From Kiritimatiellia bacterium (GTDB lineage Bacteria; Verrucomicrobiota; Kiritimatiellia; RFP12; UBA1067): a stretch of DNA of 57,144 nt. Made by a program: the position numbers and the translations under genes. The notes beneath the pieces were generated by a model that saw only the letters and a program-made list of their open reading frames with translations, did no database searches and was not told where the DNA came from. Shown piece after piece: positions 19,301 through 25,965 of this stretch (positions are counted from its first letter, which is position 1; each line of letters begins with the position of its first letter). The stretch covers positions 1 through 57,144 of the forward strand of contig JAQIBS010000081.1 in NCBI GenBank assembly GCA_027858965.1. The letters are read 5' to 3'.

Positions 19301-21925
19301 TGCACCTGTTACGTGAATAATATAATTTCCTGATGTTCCGACTGCCAGGTTTGTCGAACCGGATAATGAGAGAGTGATCTCTCCGGTCACGGAACCGGGT
19401 ACAACCTCATCGCACCCTATAGAGGGGGGAGTCTGCCACAGTTCACCATCGAAATCGCTTCCGCTGGTTTCCGAGATGTTTCCTGCAGCGATGCAGGGAG
19501 AGTTAGTAGAAATGCGAAAAGGGGATATGAGCAGAGGATCCTGGTTTATATTATGGTTCTCTTCGTTGGTCACTTCGGGTGAGGCGCAGTAAGTCAGCTC
19601 AGCCTCATAGAAGTTGTTGCTGGATAAGGTCGCAACATTATTCCAGATAATGCAGTTTACTGCATCACCATAGCACATTCCTCCACCGTAAGCGGCTGAG
19701 TTGCCAGTCAGTGTACAGTTTGCCAAATGACAAGCTAATATGCCACCACCACTATCATCTGCTCGATTGGCTTTCAACACAGAATTTTTCAGAGAACCTT
19801 GAAATGCTCCACCGCCATCTTCCGTTGCATAGTTGTCAGTTAATGTGCAGTTTACTGCATTACCACCGGACATCCCACCGCCTGTATATGCTTGATTGCC
19901 GCTCAATACAGAGTTGTTTATCTCGCAGCTGCTTACACCACCGCCAGTCCAGGCAATATTCTCGGAGAAGGTGCAGCGGTTCACTTCTCCAGCGGCGAAC
20001 CCTCCTCCAGTAGATCCACATGTGTTTTTTGAGAAAACACACTCTGTGGCGGTCCCATTAAATTCACCATCCATGCCACCGCCAGAACTATCTGCATTGT
20101 TTTCTGTAAACAAGCAATGATCTGCACTACCCGAGTTCTTTCCACCGCCATCTTCATCTGCTGTATTGCAACTGAAGGTGCAATAGCTGGCAGTGCCTTC
20201 ATACATTCCTCCACCATCTTCATGTGCTGTATTGTCGCTGAAGGTACAATAGCTGGCAGTGCCGTTGTACATCCCTCCTCCATGTTTGGATGCGGTATTA
20301 GAGCGTATAATACAGTTGGTGACGATGGTTATTGTGTCATCACAATAAATTCCGCCTCCGCTTTCGTCGACGGGGGTCGTTCCTCCTGTGACGGTGAAGC
20401 CGCTGAGTTTTGAAAATGCACTCAGATTAAAGCAGCGCGTCACACCTCCGCCATCAACAGTGGTATATTCCGGACCGTTTGCGCTGACAATATAAACGGC
20501 TCCGGGTGAGGAGATTTCGCTGGTAACCAGATAGACCCCGTTCGACACGCGTACCGTATCCGTGGCGATATCAATAGCAGCCTGAATGGTTTGTTTTGCT
20601 GTAGACCAGCTTTGCCCATCATTCTCATCGTTGCCTGTACTCACGGAAACATAAACCGGGTTTTCCGGCAACGAAGCTTCGTAGGCTCCCATATCCACCC
20701 TGATCCCTTGCCGCCGGAGATTGCCATCCAGGTCTGTGAGTATTGAAATATTGTTGGTGCCCGCATTAATGCAGGTGGAGTTGGAGGCAAGGCGGTAATT
20801 CCCCGCTGCCGGGTTGATAAACAGAGGGGCGGTGGTGATGTTGCCGTCTACATTGTGAGTGAGCAAAAGCGAGCAGCAGTATGTAATACTGCTGCAATCT
20901 TCAAAATCACTTCCACTGATGGTGCATCCGTTATACCAGATAATACTGTTTTGCAAACTGCAGTCGTTCACTCCTCCGCCATATGTGGCTGAATTCTCTG
21001 TGATTGTACAGTTCTTCAGACTGCTTTTATAAGCGCCGCCTCCTTTGGGAGCGGTGTTACTGACAATCAAGGAGTTGTATGCATAAACGTTTTCAAAGCC
21101 GCCTCCGGAAACCAAGGCTGTGTTGTTGGAGGCAACACAGGAGTATGCACTGCGGTGACCCAGGGAGGTATCGATGCCAAACAGCGCGCCTCCATAATAT
21201 TCCGCTATGTTATTAATGAAGGAGCATCTTGATGCTGAACCATCACTACACATTCCGGCTCCAACTTGAGCTGCATTCTCTATGAAAATGCAGTCATCAG
21301 CATCGCCGCCATAGAGTCCGCCTCCATTCCAGTCGGCAAAGTTGTCAACGAAGGTGCAGTTATATGCGGTGTGACTGCCATCTCCGTTCATTCCTCCGCC
21401 TTCATAATTCGCTATGTTATTGGTGAAAACACAGTTATAGGCCTTGCCGCCATACAGTCCGCCACCATCGTCTGCATAGTTGTTGTCAAAGGTGCAGTCG
21501 GCTATCACTGTATCCGTGCCACACCGAACACCACCGCCATAAGTGCCCGAGCCGTTTGTAATGAAAAAACCGCGCAATTCGCCTTCCTCACCCCCAATCC
21601 ATGGATCAATATAAATATCTATATTAAAACAGCGCGAGTTGTCGCCTCCGTCAATCACTGTAGAGTTGGCGCCTCGTTCGCTGACGATGTGCATATGGTT
21701 GGTCACAAGAATCTCTGAAGAAAGAACATAGTAGCCGTCGGCCACCTGTACCGTATCACCGTAATCAGCTTGATTGACCGCCGCCTGAATGGTGGTTGAG
21801 GCGGTAGCCGGGGTTGAATAGGGGGCTGCTTGACCTACGGTGTTGGCTACATTCACGTAATATGTAGTGGCAGAGGCCGTAAAACCTAAGAATAAAAACA
21901 CTCCTGCAACAAAATATTTATTCAT
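10346..21925 (-). CDS. Giant secreted beta-helix protein with Pmp-like GGG/GGA-FxxN repeats
   Basis: This uninterrupted 3859-residue protein begins with a signal peptide (FVAGVFLFLGFTASA). It is built from nine successive modules. Each opens with a strand such as IYVS..GSDSNDGSSW and TIQAGVDAQ, then GxxVxVSNGTY and TIVDGGGSNRCFNL, then a parallel beta-helix of about 21-residue turns like GGGMYNGTANHCNFIGN, and a closing segment (SCSPDLT, NPLL, SPCI, GCDE). After modules 2, 3, 6, 7 and 8 lies a PKD-like beta-sandwich (ILSFSDGDSITNA, HTW, FNDDYPTGVS). The GG(G/A)(M/I) plus FxxN pattern is that of chlamydial Pmp repeats, but no autotransporter barrel follows. The end instead has a calcium-binding type DSDGDGMPDSWE segment and a terminal module shared with other exported proteins here. 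It is probably a surface adhesin or polysaccharide-binding protein; the ligand is unknown. Confidence 0.9.
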   Translation of the reverse strand: MNKYFVAGVFLFLGFTASATTYYVNVANTVGQAAPYSTPATASTTIQAAVNQADYGDTVQVADGYYVLSSEILVTNHMHIVSERGANSTVIDGGDNSRCFNIDIYIDPWIGGEEGELRGFFITNGSGTYGGGVRCGTDTVIADCTFDNNYADDGGGLYGGKAYNCVFTNNIANYEGGGMNGDGSHTAYNCTFVDNFADWNGGGLYGGDADDCIFIENAAQVGAGMCSDGSASRCSFINNIAEYYGGALFGIDTSLGHRSAYSCVASNNTALVSGGGFENVYAYNSLIVSNTAPKGGGAYKSSLKNCTITENSATYGGGVNDCSLQNSIIWYNGCTISGSDFEDCSSITYCCSLLLTHNVDGNITTAPLFINPAAGNYRLASNSTCINAGTNNISILTDLDGNLRRQGIRVDMGAYEASLPENPVYVSVSTGNDENDGQSWSTAKQTIQAAIDIATDTVRVSNGVYLVTSEISSPGAVYIVSANGPEYTTVDGGGVTRCFNLSAFSKLSGFTVTGGTTPVDESGGGIYCDDTITIVTNCIIRSNTASKHGGGMYNGTASYCTFSDNTAHEDGGGMYEGTASYCTFSCNTADEDGGGKNSGSADHCLFTENNADSSGGGMDGEFNGTATECVFSKNTCGSTGGGFAAGEVNRCTFSENIAWTGGGVSSCEINNSVLSGNQAYTGGGMSGGNAVNCTLTDNYATEDGGGAFQGSLKNSVLKANRADDSGGGILACHLANCTLTGNSAAYGGGMCYGDAVNCIIWNNVATLSSNNFYEAELTYCASPEVTNEENHNINQDPLLISPFRISTNSPCIAAGNISETSGSDFDGELWQTPPSIGCDEVVPGSVTGEITLSLSGSTNLAVGTSGNYIIHVTGAITQTILSFSDGDSITNALTSVNHTWNTAGNQSVTFTAFNDDYPTGVSMILPVSVISVAESTICVDGSTGSDSNEGNSWANPKKTIQAGVDAQSIENGWIIVSNGTYAISTAIAVEKPVHIRSLNGLEQTVIEGPGYDLDVLTEDDETAGRCFYLNNNKCILSGLTITGGGVACEEDSSCVVSNCLFIENTAYFGGGMYLGTAINCTFRENTSEAGGGKYGGTAILCTFIDNAAEYSGGGMCEGTANRSLFTGNSAGAGGGMCRGTANSSLFSGNDSMWGGGMYNGTANHCNFIGNRAKQGGGIYNSKVNNCIIWYNEATDEGDNIYAFIYGDHNYYCCSPDLDHGVDGNITNDPLLISAAHISTNSLCIAAGKLLHASPATDYDGESWQSPPAIGCDAVQSGAVAGLINLSIEGPTNTCAGTAASYTPIIHGGVTRTILTFSDGASITNALAPIQHSWTALGSQTISIQAFNDDYPAGLSFILPVQVSSTEAATIYVSELNGSDSNDGSSWATAKQSIQAGVDAQAFYGGQILVTNGTYSVTNEIMITKPIEVISVNGAESTIVDGGNSNRCFNLRNSDCLISGFTITGGYATNDNFHTGSLNGDGGGVYCWGYNPEITECVITENNAASYGGGVYYGRISRSHLSKNTAHNGGALCYSEAESCVIVKNSAIVSDIYVFDHSTGGGVYEGVVVNCTIADNSAEGSGGIYKGEAFNSIIWNNISTNGYSPDFYETYCQSSCSPTLTNNVDGNIYQDPLFISSDNNNYRLPSESPCVDAGANEWVNYSLDFDGGPRIENEAVDMGAFEVNPIYVSDDDGNDSNDGKSWMTAKKTIQAGINAQNILGGIVLVASGTYFPTSTITCSQNVSIIATQGAETTIVNGGGTIPCFNLGETTTLIKGFTITNGVTTGDGLYTGNGGGVYADSFDATLDECIISGNSAVNGGGAHKCTLTRCILRGNTASNDGGALVHSIANNCIIQDNIADYIGGGMYGGTANNCNLINNSAYRSGGIHGGAANNSIIWGNSASNVSNELYNTTTHHSCSPALTPGENGNISDTPGFKNIAAGDYHLMPWSPCIDSGTNLYVETSTDLDGSARIKNDIVDIGVYELAAIYVATTGSDSNDGSSWAKAKVTLQGGVDIAEDGDLIMVQEGTYLLSTKVIITNSVTLYGGTEPKNTIVDGDDSTPCFDLADTATTLSGLTITHANYRAVYCTGLTPVLTNCLITANVGSNGGGMTFGTALDCTFSSNVVSSTAGAMYKGTANNCTFIENSAHSGGAIYSVTASNCTFTANTASWYGGAGYQSTFFNCTLRNNSSLSLGGALYYGTANNCIIWNNSASKHGGGMWYATANNCVFTGNRANYDGGGMCYGTANNCTFTENTAFEGGGINRTTVNNCILWNNSAEEQGDNLRYSTARYSCSPDVTHGSSGCITNNPLLVSASHIATNSPCIGMGSDEYATGTDLDGESWQAPPSMGCDELIGGAVSGPILPMLTISELICQGYNATMELFFEGAVSMTTIDFGDGSAATNMPATLTHLWDSIGEYEVVLTGYNDDHPSGVSITNVVNVQSVGDSAIYVSDATGSDANIGSYDNPKKTIQAGVDAQDVEGSLVFVDLGTYAITSEILIDKNIRLYSQNNADVTTIESDGHARCFDLRNSRCIVNGFTITGSGGTGEDSTGGAIHCSGTRPLVSNCILTENTGSTPSTMQGGTASHCSFINNVCNGWGTMKNGVAEYCTFRSNTSSSGGAIYDCVARFSTFQDNSAQYGGAQYGGKATQCKFIRNTATKYGGAINSGTVINSTIQGNVANEYGGGMYQGTAINCTFCDNRSAKGGGSYSGTIQNCILWNNTATIEGNNLLYGTVSYSCAPELTPGEDGNITTNPLLLSPSHIATNSPCIGVGSALYAEGSDIDGDEWNNPPSMGCDEISFPMQGQITLSLSGPSTICAGFPATFTFIVEGEITQSTVDFDDGSQVYNPITTTIQHTWDTPGPYTIHATALHQDSGWTETSFNVEVVNAAATAIYVATSGSDSAAGTNWPTAKQTIQGGIDAQSLVGGQVIVSNGVYTLEETIQISKTIQLIALSGAEETVIDAVNLYALDSSNSRALEIGDLGCSIDGFTIRNAQTSGTGGAIYCDSTAPRISNCILLNNSAGTAGGMFGGTALDCTFTNCSAITGMGGGLYGGIASNTLFTQNYARNGGAGMYYGIATDCTFIGNEAPTGGYGGGMRGGTATTCTFQSNASGYGGGLADGTANDCNFFENTAIYYGGGARESTLTRCVLIGNTALLGGGGTYSGIANSCLFTANSAEEKGGAMYGGTANHCTITGNRAGEISGGMSNGTVNNCIVWGNTAGISNPNLYSSTAYNTCCPDLTDGSNGCITNNPLLVTASHLSASSPCIGRGSAEYAIGTDIDGEIWQSPPSMGCDEPSLSGAVEMALIGPASIFNGVSADYTALFNGPVNQTIINFADGTQIINAVGPITHSWATPGSYDVVLTAFNNDYPLGTTFTQNINVASSATIIHVALNGNDASNGLSWTTAKATIQAGVDAQSIYGGQVVVSNGTYNLSEAIEINTPIHLLGHGINKEVLIDAGGSSRCFNLGYEACILDNLMITNGATATQGYNTNIGGGINCVGHAPVITNCWITGCLSYWGGGIYKGTVIDSALMGNTAAGYGGALSGSRVFHSALINNHAVNGGAAYDAQLDRCLISGNIASTDGGGLNYSIAQNCDIRNNTATNYGGGSHNSTLKNCTIVENSANYGGGIHGGDTLNCIVWYNNASRYTNMSSNAESSCSPDLKHLYSTDNNITNAPAFINRAGGDYRLSHYSPCLNTGDNQYVTTEKDFDDEQRIQYGVVDMGAYEVSLGNDDSDGDGMPDSWELENFGNITIADATEDADIDSFDNHSEYIAGTDPHNDKSLFLITQIETEDVEGNTEITLQWNPSIQGRTYGVMWSTNLVDGFILRQSSDYPINSTTIENDLPNSYYKISVRLDD
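11700..21870 (-). repeat. Nine-fold tandem module array inside the giant gene
   Basis: Module starts, read on the minus strand, lie near 21860, 20665, 19115, 17825, 16880, 15975, 14590, 13250 and 11770. Spacing is about 0.9-1.55 kb, depending on the number of helix turns and on whether a PKD-like domain follows. Recurrent phrases such as TIQAGVDAQ, VSNGTY, NNPLL, ATNSPCIG and PPSMGCDE show descent from one ancestral unit. The copies are diverged, so the array is old. Confidence 0.85.
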
Positions 21926-22101
21926 AGTTTCCCGTTCTTTGATTTATAATGTAATAAGATTGTTATACATGGAAATTTTAACTATCAAATCTTCAATTTT
22001 ACATTAACTAGTAAATATTAGCTATCTCAAAAATTGAAATACTTCATTAAAATTGTAATGAAAGATTCCCCCTAAAGCGGGTTCTGCCCGCAAACCAGCC
22101 A

Positions 22102-22129
22102 GTAGCTAGTAGCCAGTAGCTTGTAGTTT
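22102..22129. repeat. Heptanucleotide tandem repeat GTAGCYN
   Basis: Four consecutive 7-bp units are visible: GTAGCTA, GTAGCCA, GTAGCTT and GTAGTTT. Related GTAGCTACTAGCTAC sequence occurs at 7144-7158. Confidence 0.7.
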
Positions 22130-22360
22130 GCTCTGCTATATTTGCTGCCAGCTACAGACTACCAGCTCAAGTTCCTGCTTCAACTTCTTGATTTCTTGAC
22201 GGCCATAGCCGGAGGCGACGGCTGTTTGTTGCAGCTATCGCAATCGGCATCAATATCGAATTTAATTCGATGGTTGCTGTATTCGATAGCGATAGCGATC
22301 CCGATACCGAGTAGCGATGATTTACCTAATAGCCTAAAGCCTAAACTCCTAAACAACTTA

Positions 22361-22412
22361 GCATCCTACTTGTCAGGGCGTAGCCTTGGCGAAGACTGAT
22401 GGGACGCTACTG
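22361..22412 (+). repeat. Dispersed repeat, copy left of the dehalogenase-like gene
   Basis: It begins GCATCCTACTTGTCAGGGCG and continues with TAGCCTTGGCGAAGACTGAT. Copy 23387-23440 has the same orientation and is nearly identical. A shorter relative lies at 86-109. Confidence 0.75.
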
Positions 22413-22528
22413 AATTCACTTTGGGCGAAGCCCGTAGGTCCGGCAGCGAGGTGGTTAATGAACCTCAACATTACACATGATGTGTAGAAAAAAGCCTGCT
22501 GACCCCGGTTACAGTGCTCTTTTCCTGC

Positions 22529-23329
22529 TTACTCTCCCGTTAGCTTCTTAGCCAGATCGTGAAAATCCCGGGCAACGATATCAAAGCTGTGAGCGGATGG
22601 TTCGTACTTCATCGGTGGTTTACCTGGACCCCACTCCAATGGACGCATTACGAATGCGGTTTTGAACCCGCAGCCGGCAGCGGCCCGCAGATCATTCGGA
22701 TGCGATGCCACCATCATGATCTGATGCGGTTGCAGTTTCAACAGACGGGCTGCGGTGAAATATACCTTTTTGTCGGTTTTATAACACTTTGCGTGTTCTG
22801 CCGACAGAATCCGGTCCCATTCAATGCCATTGTGCGCAGAGAGGTTTTCAAGCAGTCTAACCTCTCCGTTTGAAAGAGTGGCAATGGTAAAGTTTTTACG
22901 CAGTTTTTTTAGCCCTTCCACTGAATCCGGCCAGGGATCAAGGCGTTCCCAGACCCTGGCAAACTCCTCCTTCTCCTGCGTGGTCAGGCCGGACACTTTG
23001 AATTTAATGAGCAGTTTGTCCAGCTCCGCCTTCAGAAGATCGGAGACAGTTGTCCATGGTTGTTTTCCGCTGCGCACACGCTTGATAGATGCTCCGTAGG
23101 ATTGAGCCCAGGCATGGGTGAAGCGCATCCAGTCAACCTGAATGCCTTTGCGCTTCCCGAGAGCTTCGCCCTCTTTAATGATGGAGGAACGCCAGTCAAC
23201 AACTGTGCCGAACACATCAAAGGTCAGCGCCTTGATCTCGTTGAAGTCATTGTTATCGCCAAAACAATGTAGTGCGGATGCGGCAAAGGCCGTACTCGCT
23301 GTTTTCAAAAATTTTCGTCTGGTATTCAT
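22529..23329 (-). CDS. Tat-exported haloacid dehalogenase-like hydrolase (type II)
   Basis: This 266-residue protein resembles L-2-haloacid dehalogenases of the HAD superfamily. The nucleophile is Asp38 in LTFDVFGTVVDW. Later motifs are TLSNGEVRLL (motif II), AEHAKCYKTDKKVY with the motif III lysine, and VASHPNDLRAA (motif IV). Unusually for this mostly cytosolic family, it starts with a twin-arginine signal (NTRRKFLKTASTAFAASA). Family members hydrolyse 2-haloacids or act as phosphatases, so the real substrate is open. The start at 23329 (ATG) begins the Tat signal; an in-frame GTG at 23347 with AGGA upstream is an alternative. The gene sits between two direct copies of a dispersed repeat. 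Confidence 0.85.
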   Translation of the reverse strand: MNTRRKFLKTASTAFAASALHCFGDNNDFNEIKALTFDVFGTVVDWRSSIIKEGEALGKRKGIQVDWMRFTHAWAQSYGASIKRVRSGKQPWTTVSDLLKAELDKLLIKFKVSGLTTQEKEEFARVWERLDPWPDSVEGLKKLRKNFTIATLSNGEVRLLENLSAHNGIEWDRILSAEHAKCYKTDKKVYFTAARLLKLQPHQIMMVASHPNDLRAAAGCGFKTAFVMRPLEWGPGKPPMKYEPSAHSFDIVARDFHDLAKKLTGE

Positions 23330-23359
23330 TGTTATTATTTTTCTCACAAATCCTAAACG

Positions 23360-23386
23360 CCTAACAGCCTAACAGCCTAACAGCCT
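23360..23386. repeat. Octanucleotide tandem repeat CCTAACAG
   Basis: Three perfect units of CCTAACAG are followed by a partial CCTG. A degenerate version of the same motif precedes the other dispersed-repeat copy at 22323-22350. Confidence 0.75.
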
Positions 23387-23440
23387 GCATCCTACTTGTC
23401 AGGGCGTAGTCTTGGCAGAGACTTATGGGATGCTAGTGAA
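23387..23440 (+). repeat. Dispersed repeat, copy right of the dehalogenase-like gene
   Basis: It matches 22361-22412 with a few substitutions (GCATCCTACTTGTCAGGGCG, then TAGTCTTGGCAGAGACTTAT). Its end runs into the carboxypeptidase gene and contains that gene's stop codon at 23423-23425. Confidence 0.75.
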
Positions 23441-24616
23441 ATATTCATAAAAAACATCGCGATACTGTGCTCCCAGCAGCTCCCAGTTTTTTGCGCTGGT
23501 ATTCTCTTTCAGCCCTTCGATCCAGTTGGCGTTCAGCTCCTGAATAAAGGCGGTGATGCCGAAACGTTCAAGCAGTCCCTCTCCGAAAGAACCGGGGTTA
23601 TGAAAACTGCCGCCTGTGTGGCCCTCGGTAAACCAGGTGTATTTTCTCATCAGTGTCTCATAGCGGTTCATGTCGGCAAGATATTGTTCCAGGTTAACCT
23701 TAGGTCGGCTGAGGTGTAGCAACCCGCTTTGATCATTATGCAGATCAAAGGCCAGATCCGGTTTTTTGCCCTCTGTGATCAGCCCATGCATCCAGCTTTC
23801 AAAGGCGGCATTTTCCGGGGCAAGTTCCGGGTCGGCAGGTTTGTCCCACTTGCGGTTAAGATCCATTCCTGCCAGATTGAACCGGGTGCGGCCGGCAGCT
23901 ACTCCATCTTTGTTCGCCATGGGTAGGATGTAGACGGCATAGCGATCGAGATATCTTTTGTTAGCAGGATCATCTGTCAGCAGACTCCGGATCAGCCCCT
24001 GTACCACCCAGTTGCCGCCTGGTTCCCAGGGGTGAGCCCTGGCCCGTATCAGAATGCGGTGGGGGGCATCGGCTTTGCCCACACGGATAATCTCCAAAGG
24101 TCGTCCCTGAACTGTTTTGCCGATGTTTGAAATCTCAACCAGCGGATTGCCGTGAATTTCGTTCAGCAGCTTTTCCAGATCTGAGAGAGTGTAGGGTTCC
24201 ATGTGGGCAACATAGAGTTGTTGGGTTTTCAGCGTCACATCCATGTGCAGCTGTTCTCCGATCAGTTCGGTCTGGATGGTCCTCCATGTGTGCCCATCAT
24301 CCGAGACATTGCAGATTGTCTTTTTTGATACGGGTATTCCGGGGTGCCCGTTCCAGATGTTGCGGAGGTTGTTTAGAACAAGGTGCAATTTAGAACCGGG
24401 TGTTCCCTCAACCCGGAAGTGCCAGTGTCCGTTGGCTCGGTTTACAGAATCGCGTTCCTGGTCATAAACAAGATAGATCTGTATTGAGTCATCCTCTCCT
24501 TGCTCCCAGTAGAGAGGGGAGGCATTCGAAAATGAGGTATCTATATATGATAGATCGGCAATGGCAGAGAGGGTTGAAAGGGCAATCAATGCCACTAGAT
24601 ATACTTTAATTTTCAT
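23423..24616 (-). CDS. Secreted M14-family zinc carboxypeptidase
   Basis: This 397-residue protein has a signal peptide (MKIKVYLVALIALSTLSAIA). The N-terminal beta-domain (about 21-135) and catalytic domain resemble the cytosolic carboxypeptidase-like branch of M14. The zinc ligands are His195 and Glu198 in RAHPWEPGG and His293 in FDLHNDQ. Arg255 in MDLNRKW is the substrate-binding arginine, and Glu360 in FIQELNANW is the catalytic glutamate. It should trim C-terminal residues from peptides or peptidoglycan stems in the periplasm or outside. The last codons and the stop lie inside a dispersed repeat (23387-23440), so the C-terminus may have been reshaped by it. The ribosome-binding site is weak. 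Confidence 0.9.
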   Translation of the reverse strand: MKIKVYLVALIALSTLSAIADLSYIDTSFSNASPLYWEQGEDDSIQIYLVYDQERDSVNRANGHWHFRVEGTPGSKLHLVLNNLRNIWNGHPGIPVSKKTICNVSDDGHTWRTIQTELIGEQLHMDVTLKTQQLYVAHMEPYTLSDLEKLLNEIHGNPLVEISNIGKTVQGRPLEIIRVGKADAPHRILIRARAHPWEPGGNWVVQGLIRSLLTDDPANKRYLDRYAVYILPMANKDGVAAGRTRFNLAGMDLNRKWDKPADPELAPENAAFESWMHGLITEGKKPDLAFDLHNDQSGLLHLSRPKVNLEQYLADMNRYETLMRKYTWFTEGHTGGSFHNPGSFGEGLLERFGITAFIQELNANWIEGLKENTSAKNWELLGAQYRDVFYEYFTSIP

Positions 24617-24975
24617 GGCATTAGTATACTCTTGAGAACGGCGAGAGGCAAGTGGCGAGTGATAAGTGATAAGTGGCGAGTGGCAAGTGGCGAGTGGCGA
24701 GTGGCGAGAGTTTTTTGGATTTTATATACAAACTCTTCTCTGGGCGCATCTGTGATTTGGCGCATTTTTCCGCCGGCATAACAATGACTTTCACATGCAA
24801 AGGTAGAGCCGGAACTGAGGCAGAGCCGCAGGTCTGATGATGAAATGCACCAAATGCGCAGATATGCCATGGCCAAAATCCTTTCATTGATAAATCGAGG
24901 AATTTGATTTATTATATTTCACTATTCGTTGGAATATAATGTTTTTAAAATCAATTAATAAAGGGAGAGAAGAGT
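24617..24975. other. Divergent intergenic region with heptamer array
   Basis: No gene is seen in these 359 bases between divergent genes. Positions 24651-24706 hold eight 7-bp units. A TATAAT box at 24935-24940 could serve the downstream TIM-barrel gene, but no good -35 was found at the right distance. AAAGGGAGAGAAGAG just before 24976 is a strong ribosome-binding site. Confidence 0.6.
24651..24706. repeat. Heptanucleotide tandem repeat AGTGGCG
   Basis: Eight 7-bp units follow each other: AGTGGCG, AGTGATA (twice), AGTGGCG, AGTGGCA, then AGTGGCG three times. Confidence 0.85.
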
Positions 24976-25836
24976 ATGATCAGGTCAGTAAACCAGATTT
25001 CACGTCGTTCATTCATAGGAAGCATGGCTGCAATTGGTGCAGCATCCATGCTCCCGGGATGTGCATTTGCTCCAAAAGGAAGATCCAATTTCGGCGGAGT
25101 GCAGATTGGAACAATCACCTATAGCTATCGCTCAATGCCCAAAGGAGCCGAAGCTGTGCTACAGCATTGTGTTAACAGCGGTCTCAGCTCAATTGAATTG
25201 ATGGGTTCCACAGTAGAGTCATATGCAAAAGGTGATCTGGCAAAAGTCAAGGAACTCAGGAAGATGTATGAAGATGCAGGCGTTGACATACATATTGTCA
25301 AGTATGGCGACATCGGCAACAAGAATGTCAGCGATGAACGCATTAACTACTACTTTGATGTGGCCAAGGCTCTCGGATCTCCCTGTATTACCCGTGAGGT
25401 TTCTGAAGAGGCTGCCAAACGTCTCGGTCCGATGGTGGACAAAGCTGGTGTCAAGGTTGCTTTTCATAATCATACACAGATTACCCAGACAACCTATGAT
25501 GGCCCGATCCTCGGTTATGGAAAAAATCTTATGATCAATCTGGATATCGGACACTATGTTGCAGCCAACGATGACTCGGTTGTTAAACTAATTGAGAAGT
25601 ATCAGGATCGCATCTACAGCATTCATCTGAAAGACCGTAAAACAAAGGCGAATGGTCAGGGTAATATGCCTTTCGGTGAGGGCAATACTCCGGTTATTGA
25701 AGCTCTGAAATTCATTCAGAAGAACAAGCTGCCGATCTATGCGGATATTGAACTGGAATATAAGATTCCTGAGAACTCTGATGCGGTGAAAGAGGTCGCT
25801 AGGTGCGCGCAGTACTGCAAAAAGCCACTTGTGTAA
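24976..25836 (+). CDS. Exported sugar phosphate isomerase/epimerase-like TIM-barrel lipoprotein
   Basis: This 286-residue protein belongs to the AP-endonuclease-2/xylose-isomerase-like TIM-barrel superfamily. The N-terminus combines a twin-arginine motif (SRRSFIGS) with a lipobox (LPGC, Cys29), indicating Tat export and lipidation. Likely metal and substrate ligands are Glu74 (SSIELMG), Glu141, His164/His166 (AFHNHTQ), Asp190/His193 (LDIGHYV) and His217 (IHLKDR). In PVC bacteria such proteins often accompany Gfo/Idh oxidoreductases in sugar modification pathways, and one such gene lies 20 kb upstream at 3330. The reaction cannot be named from sequence alone. The start is supported by the ribosome-binding site AAAGGGAGAG. 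Confidence 0.88.
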   Translation: MIRSVNQISRRSFIGSMAAIGAASMLPGCAFAPKGRSNFGGVQIGTITYSYRSMPKGAEAVLQHCVNSGLSSIELMGSTVESYAKGDLAKVKELRKMYEDAGVDIHIVKYGDIGNKNVSDERINYYFDVAKALGSPCITREVSEEAAKRLGPMVDKAGVKVAFHNHTQITQTTYDGPILGYGKNLMINLDIGHYVAANDDSVVKLIEKYQDRIYSIHLKDRKTKANGQGNMPFGEGNTPVIEALKFIQKNKLPIYADIELEYKIPENSDAVKEVARCAQYCKKPLV

Positions 25837-25899
25837 TGGTTTCGCAGTTTGCTGAATCTATTTAAACACCCGGCATAAAATCGTCATCTCTTATTTAAG

Positions 25900-25925
25900 A
25901 AAAGTGTCACGTTGTGGCACTTTTT
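25900..25925 (+). terminator. Rho-independent terminator
   Basis: AAAAGTG(T)CAC and GTG(G)CACTTTT form an 11-pair stem with one T-G wobble and a GTT loop, followed by a T-run. It lies about 60 bases after the TIM-barrel gene and just before the metal efflux operon. Confidence 0.8.
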
Positions 25926-25940
25926 GTGCTATTGTATTAA
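25912..25940 (+). promoter_or_regulatory. Possible promoter of the metal efflux operon
   Basis: TTGTGG (25912-25917) and TATTAA (25935-25940) are 17 bases apart and overlap the terminator stem. The consensus match is modest, and no operator for a metal sensor was recognised. Confidence 0.3.
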
Positions 25941-25965
25941 ATACAACGTGAGAGGATGATTTCTT

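Larger units (their letters stand above)
21926..22528. other. Repeat-rich intergenic region of about 600 bases
   Basis: No convincing gene is present. The first 150 bases are AT-rich and should hold the promoter of the giant gene on the minus strand. Positions 22102-22129 are four heptamers (GTAGCTA, GTAGCCA, GTAGCTT, GTAGTTT). Positions 22275-22320 have GATAGC/GATACC units. Positions 22323-22350 have CCTAAA-type units. Positions 22361-22412 are a dispersed repeat copied at 23387-23440, and 22494-22516 is a partial REP-like copy (GCCTGCTGACCCCGGTTACA). Confidence 0.6.

Noticed and set aside
10346..21925. Assembly artefact from repeats in the giant gene
   Set aside because: The frame is open throughout and the modules are well diverged with different PKD and turn content, so collapse or duplication by assembly is unlikely, though long reads would settle it.
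22142..22399. 85-codon frame between the giant gene and the dehalogenase-like gene
   Set aside because: It is made of tandem and dispersed repeats and has no ribosome-binding site.
24651..24706. Possible CRISPR array or iteron origin
   Set aside because: Units are only 7 bp without spacers, cas genes or a replication initiator gene; it is a simple tandem repeat.
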